64,000 bases of DNA from Corynebacterium cystitidis (lineage in GTDB: Bacteria; Actinomycetota; Actinomycetes; Mycobacteriales; Mycobacteriaceae), in assembly GCF_900187295.1 (NCBI RefSeq), contig NZ_LT906473.1, positions 806,001-870,000 of the forward strand, written 5' to 3'. Positions 28,148-36,213 of the stretch are shown here, piece by piece. Within the stretch, counting starts at the first letter, position 1. Each line of letters starts with the position of its first letter. Below the pieces are notes generated by a model. It worked only from the letters and a program-made list of their open reading frames with translations. It was not told the origin of the DNA and searched no databases. The position numbers and the translations under genes were made by a program.

Positions 28148-28669
28148 ATGGAGCAATGGGACATTTACGACGAGAACCGCAATCGCACCGGAAAAATCGT
28201 CGATGCTGGCGCCGAACATGGTGAAGGAGAGTTTCACCTTGTAGTCACGCTGTGCCTGTTCGATCACCAAGACCGGATGCTGATCCAGCGCCGCTCGGAA
28301 GATAAAGCTCTGTGGCCGGGGCTGTGGGATGTGACCGTTGGCGGGTCTGCCATCGCAGGCGAAAATTCACGCGAGGCGATACAGCGGGAAACTCGTGAAG
28401 AACTAGGCCTTGATCTCGAACTTGGCAGGCCAGCATTCACCGTGAACTACGCCCAAGGCTTTGACGATGTGTATGTGCTGCGTCACAACGTAGACATTGA
28501 AGAACTTGCGGTGCCCAACCAGGAAGTAGCAGAGGTGCGCTGGGTGGGGTACCACAAGGTGATCGAACTGATGCGAGCCGGACAATTTTTGCCCTACCGC
28601 GAATCAGTGATGCGGTTCGTGTGGGACTTCGTTGATAGGCCTGATGTGTTTCATGAGTCGTGCCGGTAA
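28148..28669 (+). CDS. Nudix hydrolase
   Basis: A 173-residue Nudix family protein. The complete Nudix box runs from GSAIAGENSREAIQ into RETREELGL, matching Gx5Ex7REUxEExGU, and binds the metal-pyrophosphate substrate. The N-terminus (EQWDIYDENRNRTGK) and the LVVTLCLFDHQDRMLIQRRS strand resemble Nudix proteins of the isopentenyl-diphosphate isomerase-like or YfcD type. Exact substrate is not readable. ATG 28148 is chosen because TATCTT (28135-28140) lies 7 nt upstream and no ribosome site is present; frames reading in from rpsP are shadows. It lies between rpsP and rimM, which are often adjacent, so it looks like an insertion into the ribosomal cluster. Confidence 0.88.
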   Translation: MEQWDIYDENRNRTGKIVDAGAEHGEGEFHLVVTLCLFDHQDRMLIQRRSEDKALWPGLWDVTVGGSAIAGENSREAIQRETREELGLDLELGRPAFTVNYAQGFDDVYVLRHNVDIEELAVPNQEVAEVRWVGYHKVIELMRAGQFLPYRESVMRFVWDFVDRPDVFHESCR

Positions 28670-28702
28670 GCACGAGTCTGGGACAAGGTAGAATCAGCGC
28701 TC

Positions 28703-29200
28703 ATGGAATTACAGATCGGCCGTGTGGTCAAATCCCACGGCATCAAGGGTGAAGTGGTCGTGGACCCCACTACGGATGTGCCGGAAATCCGGTTTGCTAT
28801 CGACGAGGTGCTCGCCGGGAAGCAAACCGGCAAAGAGCACGAACTTACCGTGGAAACTGTGCGTCCGCACAAAGGGCGCCTGTTGATCAAGTTCCGGGAA
28901 GTGCCAGACCGCAATGTTGCCGAAACCCTGCGTGGCACAGTGTTCTTCGCACCTCCCCGCGAAGAAGAAGATGACGATGGTTTTTATGACCACGAGCTGA
29001 TCGGGTTGAAAGTGGTGCGCGACGGAGAGGACATCGGTGAAATTACCGGTGTCATGCACACACCGGGCCGTCAGATACTCGAGGTCGCCTACGAAGGCCG
29101 AGAAGTGCTCGTGCCATTCGTGTACGACATCGTGCCCGAGGTCGACCTCGAAGAAGGTATCGCTGTGGTCACCCCTCCGGAGGGACTGTTCGAACTTTAG
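28703..29200 (+). CDS. rimM: 16S rRNA processing protein RimM
   Basis: A 165-residue RimM, which binds S19 and helps mature the 30S head. The N-terminal barrel has IGRVVKSHGIKGEVVVDP, and the C-terminal PRC-barrel has YDHELIGLKVV and EVLVPFVYDIVPEVDLEEG. The length is standard. TAGAAT (28689-28694) lies 8 nt before ATG 28703 with no ribosome site, suggesting its own leaderless transcript rather than coupling to rpsP. Its last four bases overlap the antisense lipoprotein gene. Confidence 0.95.
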   Translation: MELQIGRVVKSHGIKGEVVVDPTTDVPEIRFAIDEVLAGKQTGKEHELTVETVRPHKGRLLIKFREVPDRNVAETLRGTVFFAPPREEEDDDGFYDHELIGLKVVRDGEDIGEITGVMHTPGRQILEVAYEGREVLVPFVYDIVPEVDLEEGIAVVTPPEGLFEL

Positions 29201-29829
29201 CGAACTGGGCCCACACTCAAAATTGATACATCCGGGTTGTCACAGCCTGTGAGACCTGGAATGGGGACATACACCGAGTTTGTGTTCGCCGGTGGGAATA
29301 CGCGCAGGCCATCGGCCTCGGTGGGGGAGCAGATGGCTTCGTCGTAAGCGCCTGCCTGGGAGACAGTGACGGTGGCGGTTGCAGAATCACCCTTATTGAG
29401 CGCGACATAATCTGTTCCCGCCGGTTCGCGATTGGCTGGCGCACCGATCTGGCGGCCCACACCATCACCAATAATACTGACACCGGGAAAGCCGATCATC
29501 TCACACTTGCGGCCTGTGTTGGTGAACTCCACTTCGAAGATGCGCGAGCCGGCAGCGCCTTGCTCATTAGCTAGCACCACTTCGAGATTCTCCGTAATGC
29601 ACGCGCCCTTGTCCGTGCCGGAGGCGAGGTCTTCCTCGCGGTTGCCGGTGGTTTCAGGTGCCATCTCAGGCGCCGGAGACTCGCTGGGCAAATCATTCTG
29701 CAGCACCTCAGGTGGTGCTGTTGGCATAGGCGCCGGCGCGGCAGATTCTGAGCCCGAGCCGCAGGCGACAAGGACAGCTGCGATGGTAGCAGTGGCGGTG
29801 AGAGGGACAAGGCGATTCAACTTCGGCAT
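29197..29829 (-). CDS. lipoprotein with DUF4232-like domain
   Basis: A 210-residue lipoprotein. It has a signal peptide with lipobox AVLVACG (Cys23), then a Pro/Ala/Glu-rich linker of about 50 residues. The folded domain begins CITENLEVVLANEQGAAGSRIFEVEFTNTG and includes EMIGFPGVSIIG, like the DUF4232 family of actinobacterial secreted proteins. Function is unknown. It lies antisense between rimM and trmD, a pair usually adjacent. GATACT lies 7 nt before the start on the minus strand, so the mRNA may be leaderless. The start codon is 31 bp from that of trmD. Confidence 0.82.
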   Translation of the reverse strand: MPKLNRLVPLTATATIAAVLVACGSGSESAAPAPMPTAPPEVLQNDLPSESPAPEMAPETTGNREEDLASGTDKGACITENLEVVLANEQGAAGSRIFEVEFTNTGRKCEMIGFPGVSIIGDGVGRQIGAPANREPAGTDYVALNKGDSATATVTVSQAGAYDEAICSPTEADGLRVFPPANTNSVYVPIPGLTGCDNPDVSILSVGPVR

Positions 29830-29860
29830 GGCCCCTAGTATCGTAGAAGAGGTGACTCAA

Positions 29861-31066
29861 TTGGCGCTACGACTCGATATCATCACCATCTTTCCCGAAT
29901 ACCTCGAACCGCTCCGCCATGCCCTGCTGGGCAAGGCCATTGAGGAAGGAATCCTCGAAGTCGGCGTGCACAACCTGCGTGATTGGGCAACTGATCGCCA
30001 CAAATCTGTCGACGATACTCCGCTGGGTGGCGGGCCCGGCATGGTGATGAAACCCGAGGTGTGGGGCCCGGCGCTCGACGATATCGCTGCAGGCAGAGTG
30101 GGGTACGAGTTGTCGTCGGCAAGCAAGCACCGTAATGACCGGCTGCGCCACGACGAAGTCCACGGCACCCAAGCACGCCCTTATGCTGCTATTGGCGAGG
30201 ATCGTTCTAAGCCACTGCTTTTAGTACCCACTCCGGCAGGCACGCCATTTACGCAGGCCGATGCGCAGGCGTGGTCGCGCGAAAACCACATTGTGGTGGC
30301 GTGCGGGCGTTACGAAGGCATTGACCAGCGCGTATTCGAGGATGCCGAGAAGCGCTACCGGGTACGTGAAGTCTCCATCGGCGATTACGTGCTGATCGGT
30401 GGGGAAGTAGCAGCCCTAGTGATCGCGGAGGCCGTAACTCGGCTGATCCCCGGTGTGCTGGGCAATACTGCCAGCCACGAGCAGGATTCGTTTTCGGATG
30501 GGTTGCTTGAGGGCCCGAGCTACACCAAGCCGCGGGTGTGGCGCGGGCTCGAAGCCCCTGAGGTGCTGCTGAGCGGAAATCACACCAAGATTGAGCGGTG
30601 GCGGCGCGACCAATCGCTGCTTCGGACTAAGTCTGTTCGCCCCGAGCTGATCGATGAAAGCACCCTGACCAAGGAGGACCTGTTTGCCTTGAACGCCCGC
30701 GACATTGCTACTGATTTGAATGTGCTGATCACCGCAGCCGAGTGGGAACGTGCGGCGGGGCAGATGCCGAAGAAGCTACGCAAAGCAGGCTTTGAACCGC
30801 GCGAGATTCACGCTGAGCAGGTGGATCTGAGCTGTGAGCCGGACAATATGCTGGTCGCCCAGTTCGAGCAGGCGGAAGGGCACGTGCCGGTGGCCGAATC
30901 TTTGTACCGAGTGGTGGTTAATGGGCGCAGCGCGCTAGACCTGCGCGATGCCACAAAAGCAGTGGTTGCGGCGTTGCCTGCCGGAACGTACTGGTATGGC
31001 ACTACCGATGAGGGGTACAAGGAGCCAGGTGTCACTGCTGCCTGCGCATGGAACCACCGAGAATAA
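29861..31066 (+). CDS. trmD: tRNA (guanine37-N1)-methyltransferase TrmD with C-terminal extension
   Basis: TrmD methylates G37 next to the anticodon and prevents +1 frameshifting. Residues 1 to about 275 are canonical: LDIITIFPEYLEPLRHALLGKA, DDTPLGGGPGMVMKPE, the SAM-binding knot CGRYEGIDQRV and EVSIGDYVLIGGEVAALV, RLIPGVLGN and the NHTKIERWRRDQSLLRT end. About 125 more residues follow without a stop, from NARDIATDLNVLITAAEWER to the C-terminus, which I do not recognise; the family is normally 230-275 residues. TTG 29861 is chosen because GAGGTGA (29849-29855) lies 5 nt upstream and the product then begins MALRLDIITIF, as TrmD should. Longer starts read through the antisense lipoprotein gene. 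Confidence 0.94.
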   Translation: MALRLDIITIFPEYLEPLRHALLGKAIEEGILEVGVHNLRDWATDRHKSVDDTPLGGGPGMVMKPEVWGPALDDIAAGRVGYELSSASKHRNDRLRHDEVHGTQARPYAAIGEDRSKPLLLVPTPAGTPFTQADAQAWSRENHIVVACGRYEGIDQRVFEDAEKRYRVREVSIGDYVLIGGEVAALVIAEAVTRLIPGVLGNTASHEQDSFSDGLLEGPSYTKPRVWRGLEAPEVLLSGNHTKIERWRRDQSLLRTKSVRPELIDESTLTKEDLFALNARDIATDLNVLITAAEWERAAGQMPKKLRKAGFEPREIHAEQVDLSCEPDNMLVAQFEQAEGHVPVAESLYRVVVNGRSALDLRDATKAVVAALPAGTYWYGTTDEGYKEPGVTAACAWNHRE

Positions 31067-31129
31067 AGCCGGAAATGAGGCGAGTCGTGGGCCTTGTGGC
31101 AGCCATCAATAGGGCAGTGGTGCATCCGC

Positions 31130-31142
31130 TAGAATCACATGA
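31130..31142 (+). promoter_or_regulatory. -10 element of a probably leaderless tex transcript
   Basis: TAGAAT (31130-31135) lies 7 nt before ATG 31143, and no ribosome site is present. Confidence 0.5.
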
Positions 31143-33428
31143 ATGACATTTATTGCCCGCACCATCGCAGAAGAACTAGGTATCAAAGATACGCAGGTCC
31201 AGGCAGCGCTGAGCCTGCTTGCTGAAGGTAATACTGTGCCGTTTATCTCCCGCTACCGTAAGGAGGCTACCGGCGGGCTTGACGACGCCCAACTGCGACA
31301 CATTGAGGAGCGCACTACGTACCTCGTCGAACTCGCCGAGCGTAAACAAACGATCCTTGAGGCTATTGAAGAGCAGGGAAAGCTAACCGATGAGTTGCGC
31401 GCGCTCATCGAGGCCTGCGACACCAAATCCCGCTTGGAGGATCTTTACTTGCCGTTTAAGAAGCGCCGCAAGACGAAGGCGGATATCGCACGTGAGGCGG
31501 GTATTGAGCCGCTGACGGATTCGCTTATCGACGATCCCTCTGCCGATCCTGAAACGCTCGCCGAGGGGTACATCGCGGAAGGCTTTGCTGACATAAAGGC
31601 GGTGCTGGACGGTGCGCGCGCGATTCTCATCGACCGGTTTGCCCTCGACGCTGACTTGGTCGGCGAGGTGCGCGAGGAGATGTACAAGACCGGAACCATG
31701 CGTGCCACTGTCGTCGAAGGTAAAGAGCAAGAAGGTGCGAAGTTCAAGGACTACTTCGACTTCAATGAGGCCTTCACTTCGCTGCCCTCGCACCGCATTC
31801 TCGCGCTGCTGCGCGGCGAGAAAGAAGGTGTGCTCACCCTGAATCTGGATCCCGGCGATGACGCGATCTATGAGCAGAAGATCGCAGACCGCTTTGAGCT
31901 GGACACTAAGACCTCTGAGTGGTTAGCCCAGGCGGTGCGGTGGGGCTGGCGCACAAAGCTGCTGGTGTCCTCGGGCCTGGATACGCGCATGCGCCTCAAA
32001 GAAAAGGCGGAGCAGGGCGCGCTGGAGATCTTCGCTACGAATTTACGCGACGTGTTGCTGGCAGCACCGGCCGGCCAGCGCGCCACCTTGGCGCTGGACC
32101 CTGGCTATCGCAACGGCGTGAAGTGCGCCGCGGTGGATGAGACCGGAAAGGTGCTGGCCACTACTATCGTGTATCCGCACCAGCCACAAAACCAGTGGGC
32201 CCAGGCGGTGCAAGAGCTTTCGACGCTCGCGGCTGCGCACGGTGTAGAACTCATCGCGATTGGCAACGGCAGGGCGAGCCGTGAGTCAGAGAAGTTGGCA
32301 GGAGAAGTCGCAGACCTGATTGAGAAAGCTGGGGGAGTTCGACCCACCCCTGTCGTCGTCAGCGAATCCGGTGCGTCGGTGTATTCGGCCAGCGAGATCG
32401 CGGCTCAAGAATTTCCCGACATGGATGTCTCGCTGCGTTCCGCAGTGTCTATCGCTCGTCGCCTACAGGACCCACTAGCGGAGCTGGTCAAGGTGGATCC
32501 AAAGTCGATCGGTGTGGGCCAGTATCAGCACGACGTGAACCAAACAGCACTGGCGAAAACACTCGATGATGTGGTTGAGGATGCCGTGAATGCCGTGGGC
32601 GTGGATCTCAATACCGCGTCGGTGCCTTTGCTAGAGCGTGTTGCCGGCATCTCCAACACCCTGGCAAAAAATATTGTGGCCTACCGCGACGACAACGGCA
32701 GTTTTGCAACACGCAAGGAGCTATGCAAGGTGCCACGCTTGGGCCCGAAAGCGTTCGAGCAGTGCGCTGGATTCCTGCGTATTAATGGTGGCAGCCAGCC
32801 GCTGGACGGGTCGGCAGTTCACCCAGAGGCGTACCCTGTCGTCGAAAAGATCGCTTCCAGTACCGGCCTGAATGTCGATGAATTGATCGGCAACACGCGT
32901 GTGCTGGAGAAACTCAAGCCCGCGGACTTCGCAGACGATACTTTCGGCGTGCCAACCGTCACTGATATTATTGCCGAGCTGGACAAACCAGGCCGCGATC
33001 CGCGCCCCGAGTTTAAGACAGCCACGTTCAAGGAAGGTGTCAACAAGGTCTCGGACTTGACCCCTGGCATGATTCTAGAAGGCACCGTGACCAACGTTGC
33101 CGCTTTCGGCGCGTTCGTAGATGTCGGTGTGCACCAAGACGGTCTCGTTCACGTCTCCGCGATGAGCACTACTTTTGTTAAAGACCCGCACGACGTTGTG
33201 CGCTCTGGTGAAGTGGTCAAGGTGAAAGTGATGGACGTTGACGTTGAACGTCAGCGCATCGGGTTGAGCCTGCGCCTTGACGACGAACCTGGCGCGCCGG
33301 CTCGCGCCGCCGCAGCTAGGAGGAAGGGCGCGAAGAAGAAGAAGGCGCCCGCAAAGCGTCGGTCTGGCGGTTCCGCCGGCTCTGGCAGTATGGCGGATGC
33401 GCTGCGCAAGGCTGGATTTGGCCAGTAG
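31143..33428 (+). CDS. tex: Tex family S1 RNA-binding protein
   Basis: A 761-residue Tex protein, a conserved nucleic-acid-binding factor tied to transcription and RNA turnover; its exact role differs among species. In order it has an N-terminal helical domain (ALSLLAEGNTVPFISRYRKEATGG), a YqgF/RNase H-like domain (TLALDPGYRNGVKCA), helix-hairpin-helix motifs (NTASVPLLERVAGIS, KVPRLGPKAFEQCAGFLRI), and a C-terminal S1 domain (GMILEGTVTNVAAFGAFVDVGVHQDGLVHVS). It ends in a Lys/Arg/Ala tail. All domains are intact and the length is typical. Confidence 0.95.
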   Translation: MTFIARTIAEELGIKDTQVQAALSLLAEGNTVPFISRYRKEATGGLDDAQLRHIEERTTYLVELAERKQTILEAIEEQGKLTDELRALIEACDTKSRLEDLYLPFKKRRKTKADIAREAGIEPLTDSLIDDPSADPETLAEGYIAEGFADIKAVLDGARAILIDRFALDADLVGEVREEMYKTGTMRATVVEGKEQEGAKFKDYFDFNEAFTSLPSHRILALLRGEKEGVLTLNLDPGDDAIYEQKIADRFELDTKTSEWLAQAVRWGWRTKLLVSSGLDTRMRLKEKAEQGALEIFATNLRDVLLAAPAGQRATLALDPGYRNGVKCAAVDETGKVLATTIVYPHQPQNQWAQAVQELSTLAAAHGVELIAIGNGRASRESEKLAGEVADLIEKAGGVRPTPVVVSESGASVYSASEIAAQEFPDMDVSLRSAVSIARRLQDPLAELVKVDPKSIGVGQYQHDVNQTALAKTLDDVVEDAVNAVGVDLNTASVPLLERVAGISNTLAKNIVAYRDDNGSFATRKELCKVPRLGPKAFEQCAGFLRINGGSQPLDGSAVHPEAYPVVEKIASSTGLNVDELIGNTRVLEKLKPADFADDTFGVPTVTDIIAELDKPGRDPRPEFKTATFKEGVNKVSDLTPGMILEGTVTNVAAFGAFVDVGVHQDGLVHVSAMSTTFVKDPHDVVRSGEVVKVKVMDVDVERQRIGLSLRLDDEPGAPARAAAARRKGAKKKKAPAKRRSGGSAGSGSMADALRKAGFGQ

Positions 33429-33545
33429 GCCTGGTCTGTGGCACAATATTCGCTTGTACTTTGTAGCTGATATGAACCGGCACGAGCGCCCCGCGCGGGA
33501 GAAGCCGCCAGGATCCTCTATCCAGAATTGAAAAGGATTGCTTCA

Positions 33546-33893
33546 ATGAGCAACGGCATAATCGACAAGATTGATGCAGCCCAGCTGCGCGACGACATCC
33601 CAGACTTCCGCCCGGGCGACACCCTGGACGTTAACGTGAAGGTCATCGAGGGTTCCACCATCCGTACCCAGCTGTTCAAGGGTGTGTGCATCCGCCGCCA
33701 GGGCGACGGTATCCGCGAGACTTTCACCGTACGCAAGATCTCTTTCGGTATCGGTGTGGAGCGTACTTTCCCAGTGCACTCTCCAAACATCGAGTCGATC
33801 AAGGTAGACCGCCGTGGCAAGGTTCGTCGCGCGAAGCTGTACTACATGCGCGATCTGCGCGGCAAGGCAGCGCGTATTAAAGAACGCCGCTAG
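33546..33893 (+). CDS. rplS: 50S ribosomal protein L19
   Basis: A 115-residue L19, placed at the interface of the ribosomal subunits. Conserved [26 protein letters not shown], the [25 protein letters not shown] block, and the [23 protein letters not shown] end are all present. ATG 33546 has AAAAGGA upstream (33529-33535); an in-frame upstream ATG at 33528 is not supported. A strong terminator follows, so the gene ends its unit. Confidence 0.97.
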   Translation: MSNGIIDKIDAAQLRDDIPDFRPGDTLDVNVKVIEGSTIRTQLFKGVCIRRQGDGIRETFTVRKISFGIGVERTFPVHSPNIESIKVDRRGKVRRAKLYYMRDLRGKAARIKERR

Positions 33894-33913
33894 TCTGAGG
33901 ACGCTTTTCGAGG

Positions 33914-33965
33914 AGCGCCCCCGCCACACTGTCAGATTCTTGGCAGGTGCCGGGGGCGCTTTTTC
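33914..33965 (+). terminator. rho-independent terminator after rplS
   Basis: A 10-bp perfect stem AGCGCCCCCG (33914-33923) with CGGGGGCGCT (33951-33960) is followed by TTTT. Confidence 0.85.
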
Positions 33966-33992
33966 TGAACCAGGCTGCTAAAGTAGCCCCTT

Positions 33993-34748
33993 GTGACCAC
34001 TTCAACTAACGCGGCATCTGAGGATCCGAACCAGGAAGAGCAAGAAGAAAAAACTACCCCGTGGTATATCGAAATTCCACTGGTAATTGTTGTGACCTTC
34101 GCGATCATCTTCGTGCTGCAGGCGTTTGTGGGGCGTATTTATTTAATCCCGTCGGCATCAATGGAGCCCACCCTACACGGCTGTGAGGGCTGCACTGGGG
34201 ACCGGATTTTCGTCGAAAAGGTCTCGTACTACTTCAGCGAACCGAAAGCCGGTGATGTTGTGGTGTTCGAGGGCACTGATTCGTGGAACCAGGGGTTTGT
34301 TTCCCAGCGCAGTGACAATGGTGTGGTTCGCGGCTTGCAGAAACTGGGGTCTTATGTGGGTTTGGTGGCTCCTGATGAGAATAATCTGGTCAAACGCATT
34401 GTGGCTACCGGTGGGCAGACGGTGTCGTGCCAGGAAGGCGATCCGGCGGTGATGGTTGATGGGCAGGCGATTGACCAGTCTTACACACTGCAGCCCCCCA
34501 CCTACCCGGTCAATCCTGAGACTGGGTCGCAGGCCTGCGGTGGTGACTACTTCGGCCCTATCCAGGTGCCGGAAGATCACTACTTCATGATGGGCGATAA
34601 TCGCACTAACTCGCTGGACTCGCGCTACCACATTGGTGACCCACACCAGGGGGCGATCCCGGAGGAGAATCTGCGCGGTAAAGTGCAGCTGATTATCCTG
34701 CCTCTCGGTCGTTTCGGGGCGGTTGAAGACCCGGATATCCAGCAGTAG
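33993..34748 (+). CDS. lepB: signal peptidase I
   Basis: A 251-residue type I signal peptidase that cleaves signal peptides of exported proteins at the outer face of the membrane. The acidic N-terminus is followed by one membrane helix (IPLVIVVTFAIIFVLQAFV, about residues 27-45), the catalytic Ser block PSASMEPTL, the catalytic Lys segment NLVKRIVATGG, and the MMGDNRTNSLDSR box. A CEGCTGD insertion just after the Ser block adds two cysteines. GTG 33993 lies 8 nt after TAAAGT (33979-33984), without a ribosome site, behind the rplS terminator: probably leaderless. rnhB follows after 1 nt. Confidence 0.95.
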   Translation: MTTSTNAASEDPNQEEQEEKTTPWYIEIPLVIVVTFAIIFVLQAFVGRIYLIPSASMEPTLHGCEGCTGDRIFVEKVSYYFSEPKAGDVVVFEGTDSWNQGFVSQRSDNGVVRGLQKLGSYVGLVAPDENNLVKRIVATGGQTVSCQEGDPAVMVDGQAIDQSYTLQPPTYPVNPETGSQACGGDYFGPIQVPEDHYFMMGDNRTNSLDSRYHIGDPHQGAIPEENLRGKVQLIILPLGRFGAVEDPDIQQ

Positions 34749-34749
34749 C

Positions 34750-35406
34750 GTGCGTCGGCTACAGCAGCTGCGCACCTATGAGGTTGCACTGTCGAAAGCG
34801 GGACTCGGTCCTGCCGCAGGGATCGACGAGGCTGGCCGTGGTGCTTGTTTCGGCCCAATCACGATTGCGGCCTGCATCCTGCCGGACCGCGTGATCCCGG
34901 AGCTTGACCGGCTGACCGATTCGAAAAAGCTCACCGCGAAGCGTCGCGATGAACTTTTTGATGTGATCGTTAAATGCGCAACCGCCTTCAACGTGGTACA
35001 TATCAGCGCAGCAACAATTGACGCCCGTGGAATCCAGAATGCCAACCTGGACGGGGCACGCAGGGCGGTAGCGGGCTTGCGTGTGCGGCCCGGCTACGTG
35101 CTTATCGACGCTTTCCATGTGCCTGGCCTTACTCAGCCTCAGCTGCCCATCGTAGGGGGTGATTACACTGCCCGTTGCATAGCAGCGGCAAGTGTGTTGG
35201 CGAAGGTGAGCCGGGATCGGCTCGTGGTCAAGCTCGCGCAAGATTATCCCGAGTATGGGCTGGATAAGCATAAGGGCTACGGCACAAAAGCCCATATGAA
35301 TGCGGTGCGCCGCCACGGGGCAACGCCTTTGCATCGTTACACTTATGCCAACGTGGCTGCAGCCAACGCGATGTACCAAGAAGGAGTGCGTGCCCATGAG
35401 CGCTGA
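34750..35406 (+). CDS. rnhB: ribonuclease HII
   Basis: A 218-residue RNase HII, which removes ribonucleotides misincorporated in DNA and RNA of hybrids. Active-site blocks are GIDEAGRGACFGPI (Asp, Glu), LTDSKKLTAKRRDELF, YVLIDAFHVPG (Asp), and DKHKGYGTKAH. GTG 34750 is one base after the lepB stop, so the genes are coupled. The 3' end overlaps the DUF2469 gene (ATGAGCGCTGA). Confidence 0.95.
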   Translation: MRRLQQLRTYEVALSKAGLGPAAGIDEAGRGACFGPITIAACILPDRVIPELDRLTDSKKLTAKRRDELFDVIVKCATAFNVVHISAATIDARGIQNANLDGARRAVAGLRVRPGYVLIDAFHVPGLTQPQLPIVGGDYTARCIAAASVLAKVSRDRLVVKLAQDYPEYGLDKHKGYGTKAHMNAVRRHGATPLHRYTYANVAAANAMYQEGVRAHER

Positions 35407-35704
35407 GGAACTGGATAACTACGAGGCAGAGGTTGAGCTGAGCCTTTATCGGGAGTATCGCGACGTGGTCAGCCAGTTTTCTTATGTGGTGGAAACAGAT
35501 CGCCGTTTCTACCTAGCCAACGCCGTGGAGCTGATCCCGCACACTGAGGGCAAGGATGTCTACTACGAGGTGCGCATGTCCGATGCGTGGGTGTGGGACA
35601 TGTACCGTGCCGTGCGCTTCGTGCGCTACGTGCGCGTCATTACGTACAAAGATGTCAATATCGAAGAACTTGATAAGCCTGACCTTATTTTCCCCGATGA
35701 TTAG
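35396..35704 (+). CDS. DUF2469 family protein
   Basis: A 102-residue conserved actinobacterial protein, acidic at the start (SAEELDNYEAEVELSLYREYRDVVSQFSYVVET) and rich in Tyr, Trp and Arg in the middle (VRMSDAWVWDMYRAVRFVRYVRV). Function unknown; the same neighbour order with rnhB and yraN is found in mycobacteria. ATG 35396 overlaps the end of rnhB and has AAGGAG (35381-35386) upstream. It is the last gene of the lepB-rnhB unit before a terminator. Confidence 0.88.
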   Translation: MSAEELDNYEAEVELSLYREYRDVVSQFSYVVETDRRFYLANAVELIPHTEGKDVYYEVRMSDAWVWDMYRAVRFVRYVRVITYKDVNIEELDKPDLIFPDD

Positions 35705-35726
35705 ATAGCCTTTCTCGGGATTTGCT

Positions 35727-35777
35727 CCGAAATCTGTGGATAAAAATGTTGTTTTCCACAGATTTCGGGCATTTTTT
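35727..35777 (+). terminator. strong terminator after DUF2469, containing DnaA-box-like sequences
   Basis: A 14-bp perfect stem (35727-35740 with 35755-35768) and 14-nt loop are followed by GCATTTTTT. TGTGGATAA (35735-35743), the complement of the DnaA box TTATCCACA, and TTTTCCACA (35752-35760) lie on the two sides of the loop. Confidence 0.85.
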
Positions 35778-35850
35778 ATGCGCTTATCGACGCCCACCTC
35801 ACGGGCGTGGATGATGAGGGTGTACCAACATTCATTCTCAGGGGGAAACA

Positions 35851-36213
35851 ATGACGACTACTCGGATGTCGTTGGCGCGTCGTGGGGAACAGGCCGCCGC
35901 CGACTTTTATGAACGCCGCGGGGCAACCGTACTTGCGCGCAACGTGTACTACACCTTCGGTGAACTTGACCTGATTGTGAGAGAAACCGATGGAACGGTG
36001 GTGTTCGTAGAGGTAAAGACCAGGTCCGGATTAGGTTTCGGCAACGCTGAATCCGTCACCCAGCGCAAGTTGGACAGAATGCGTCGGGCAGCATTGCGAT
36101 GGCTGATGGATAAGCCGTATGCGCCGGTGCGATTCGACGTGCTGGCACTGAACGTGGTGGGGGATACCTTCGCGGTAGAGCTATTCGAAGGGGTGGACAA
36201 TGGCGCTTGCTAG
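35851..36213 (+). CDS. YraN/UPF0102 endonuclease-like protein
   Basis: A 120-residue member of the YraN family, with a restriction-endonuclease-like fold. The core GELDLIVRETDGTVVFVEVKTRSG holds the PD-(D/E)xK-type Asp, Glu and Lys residues. The N-terminus LARRGEQAAADFYERRGATVLARN is typical. A DNA-repair or Holliday-junction role is suspected for the family but not established. ATG 35851 has GGGGGAAA upstream. It overlaps the ComM/YifB gene by 14 bp, and dprA follows, the usual cluster for this family. Confidence 0.9.
   Translation: MTTTRMSLARRGEQAAADFYERRGATVLARNVYYTFGELDLIVRETDGTVVFVEVKTRSGLGFGNAESVTQRKLDRMRRAALRWLMDKPYAPVRFDVLALNVVGDTFAVELFEGVDNGAC

Noticed and set aside
29432..29860. 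Long N-terminal extension of trmD
   Set aside because: It is antisense to the lipoprotein gene and has no homology to TrmD; a strong ribosome site points to TTG 29861.
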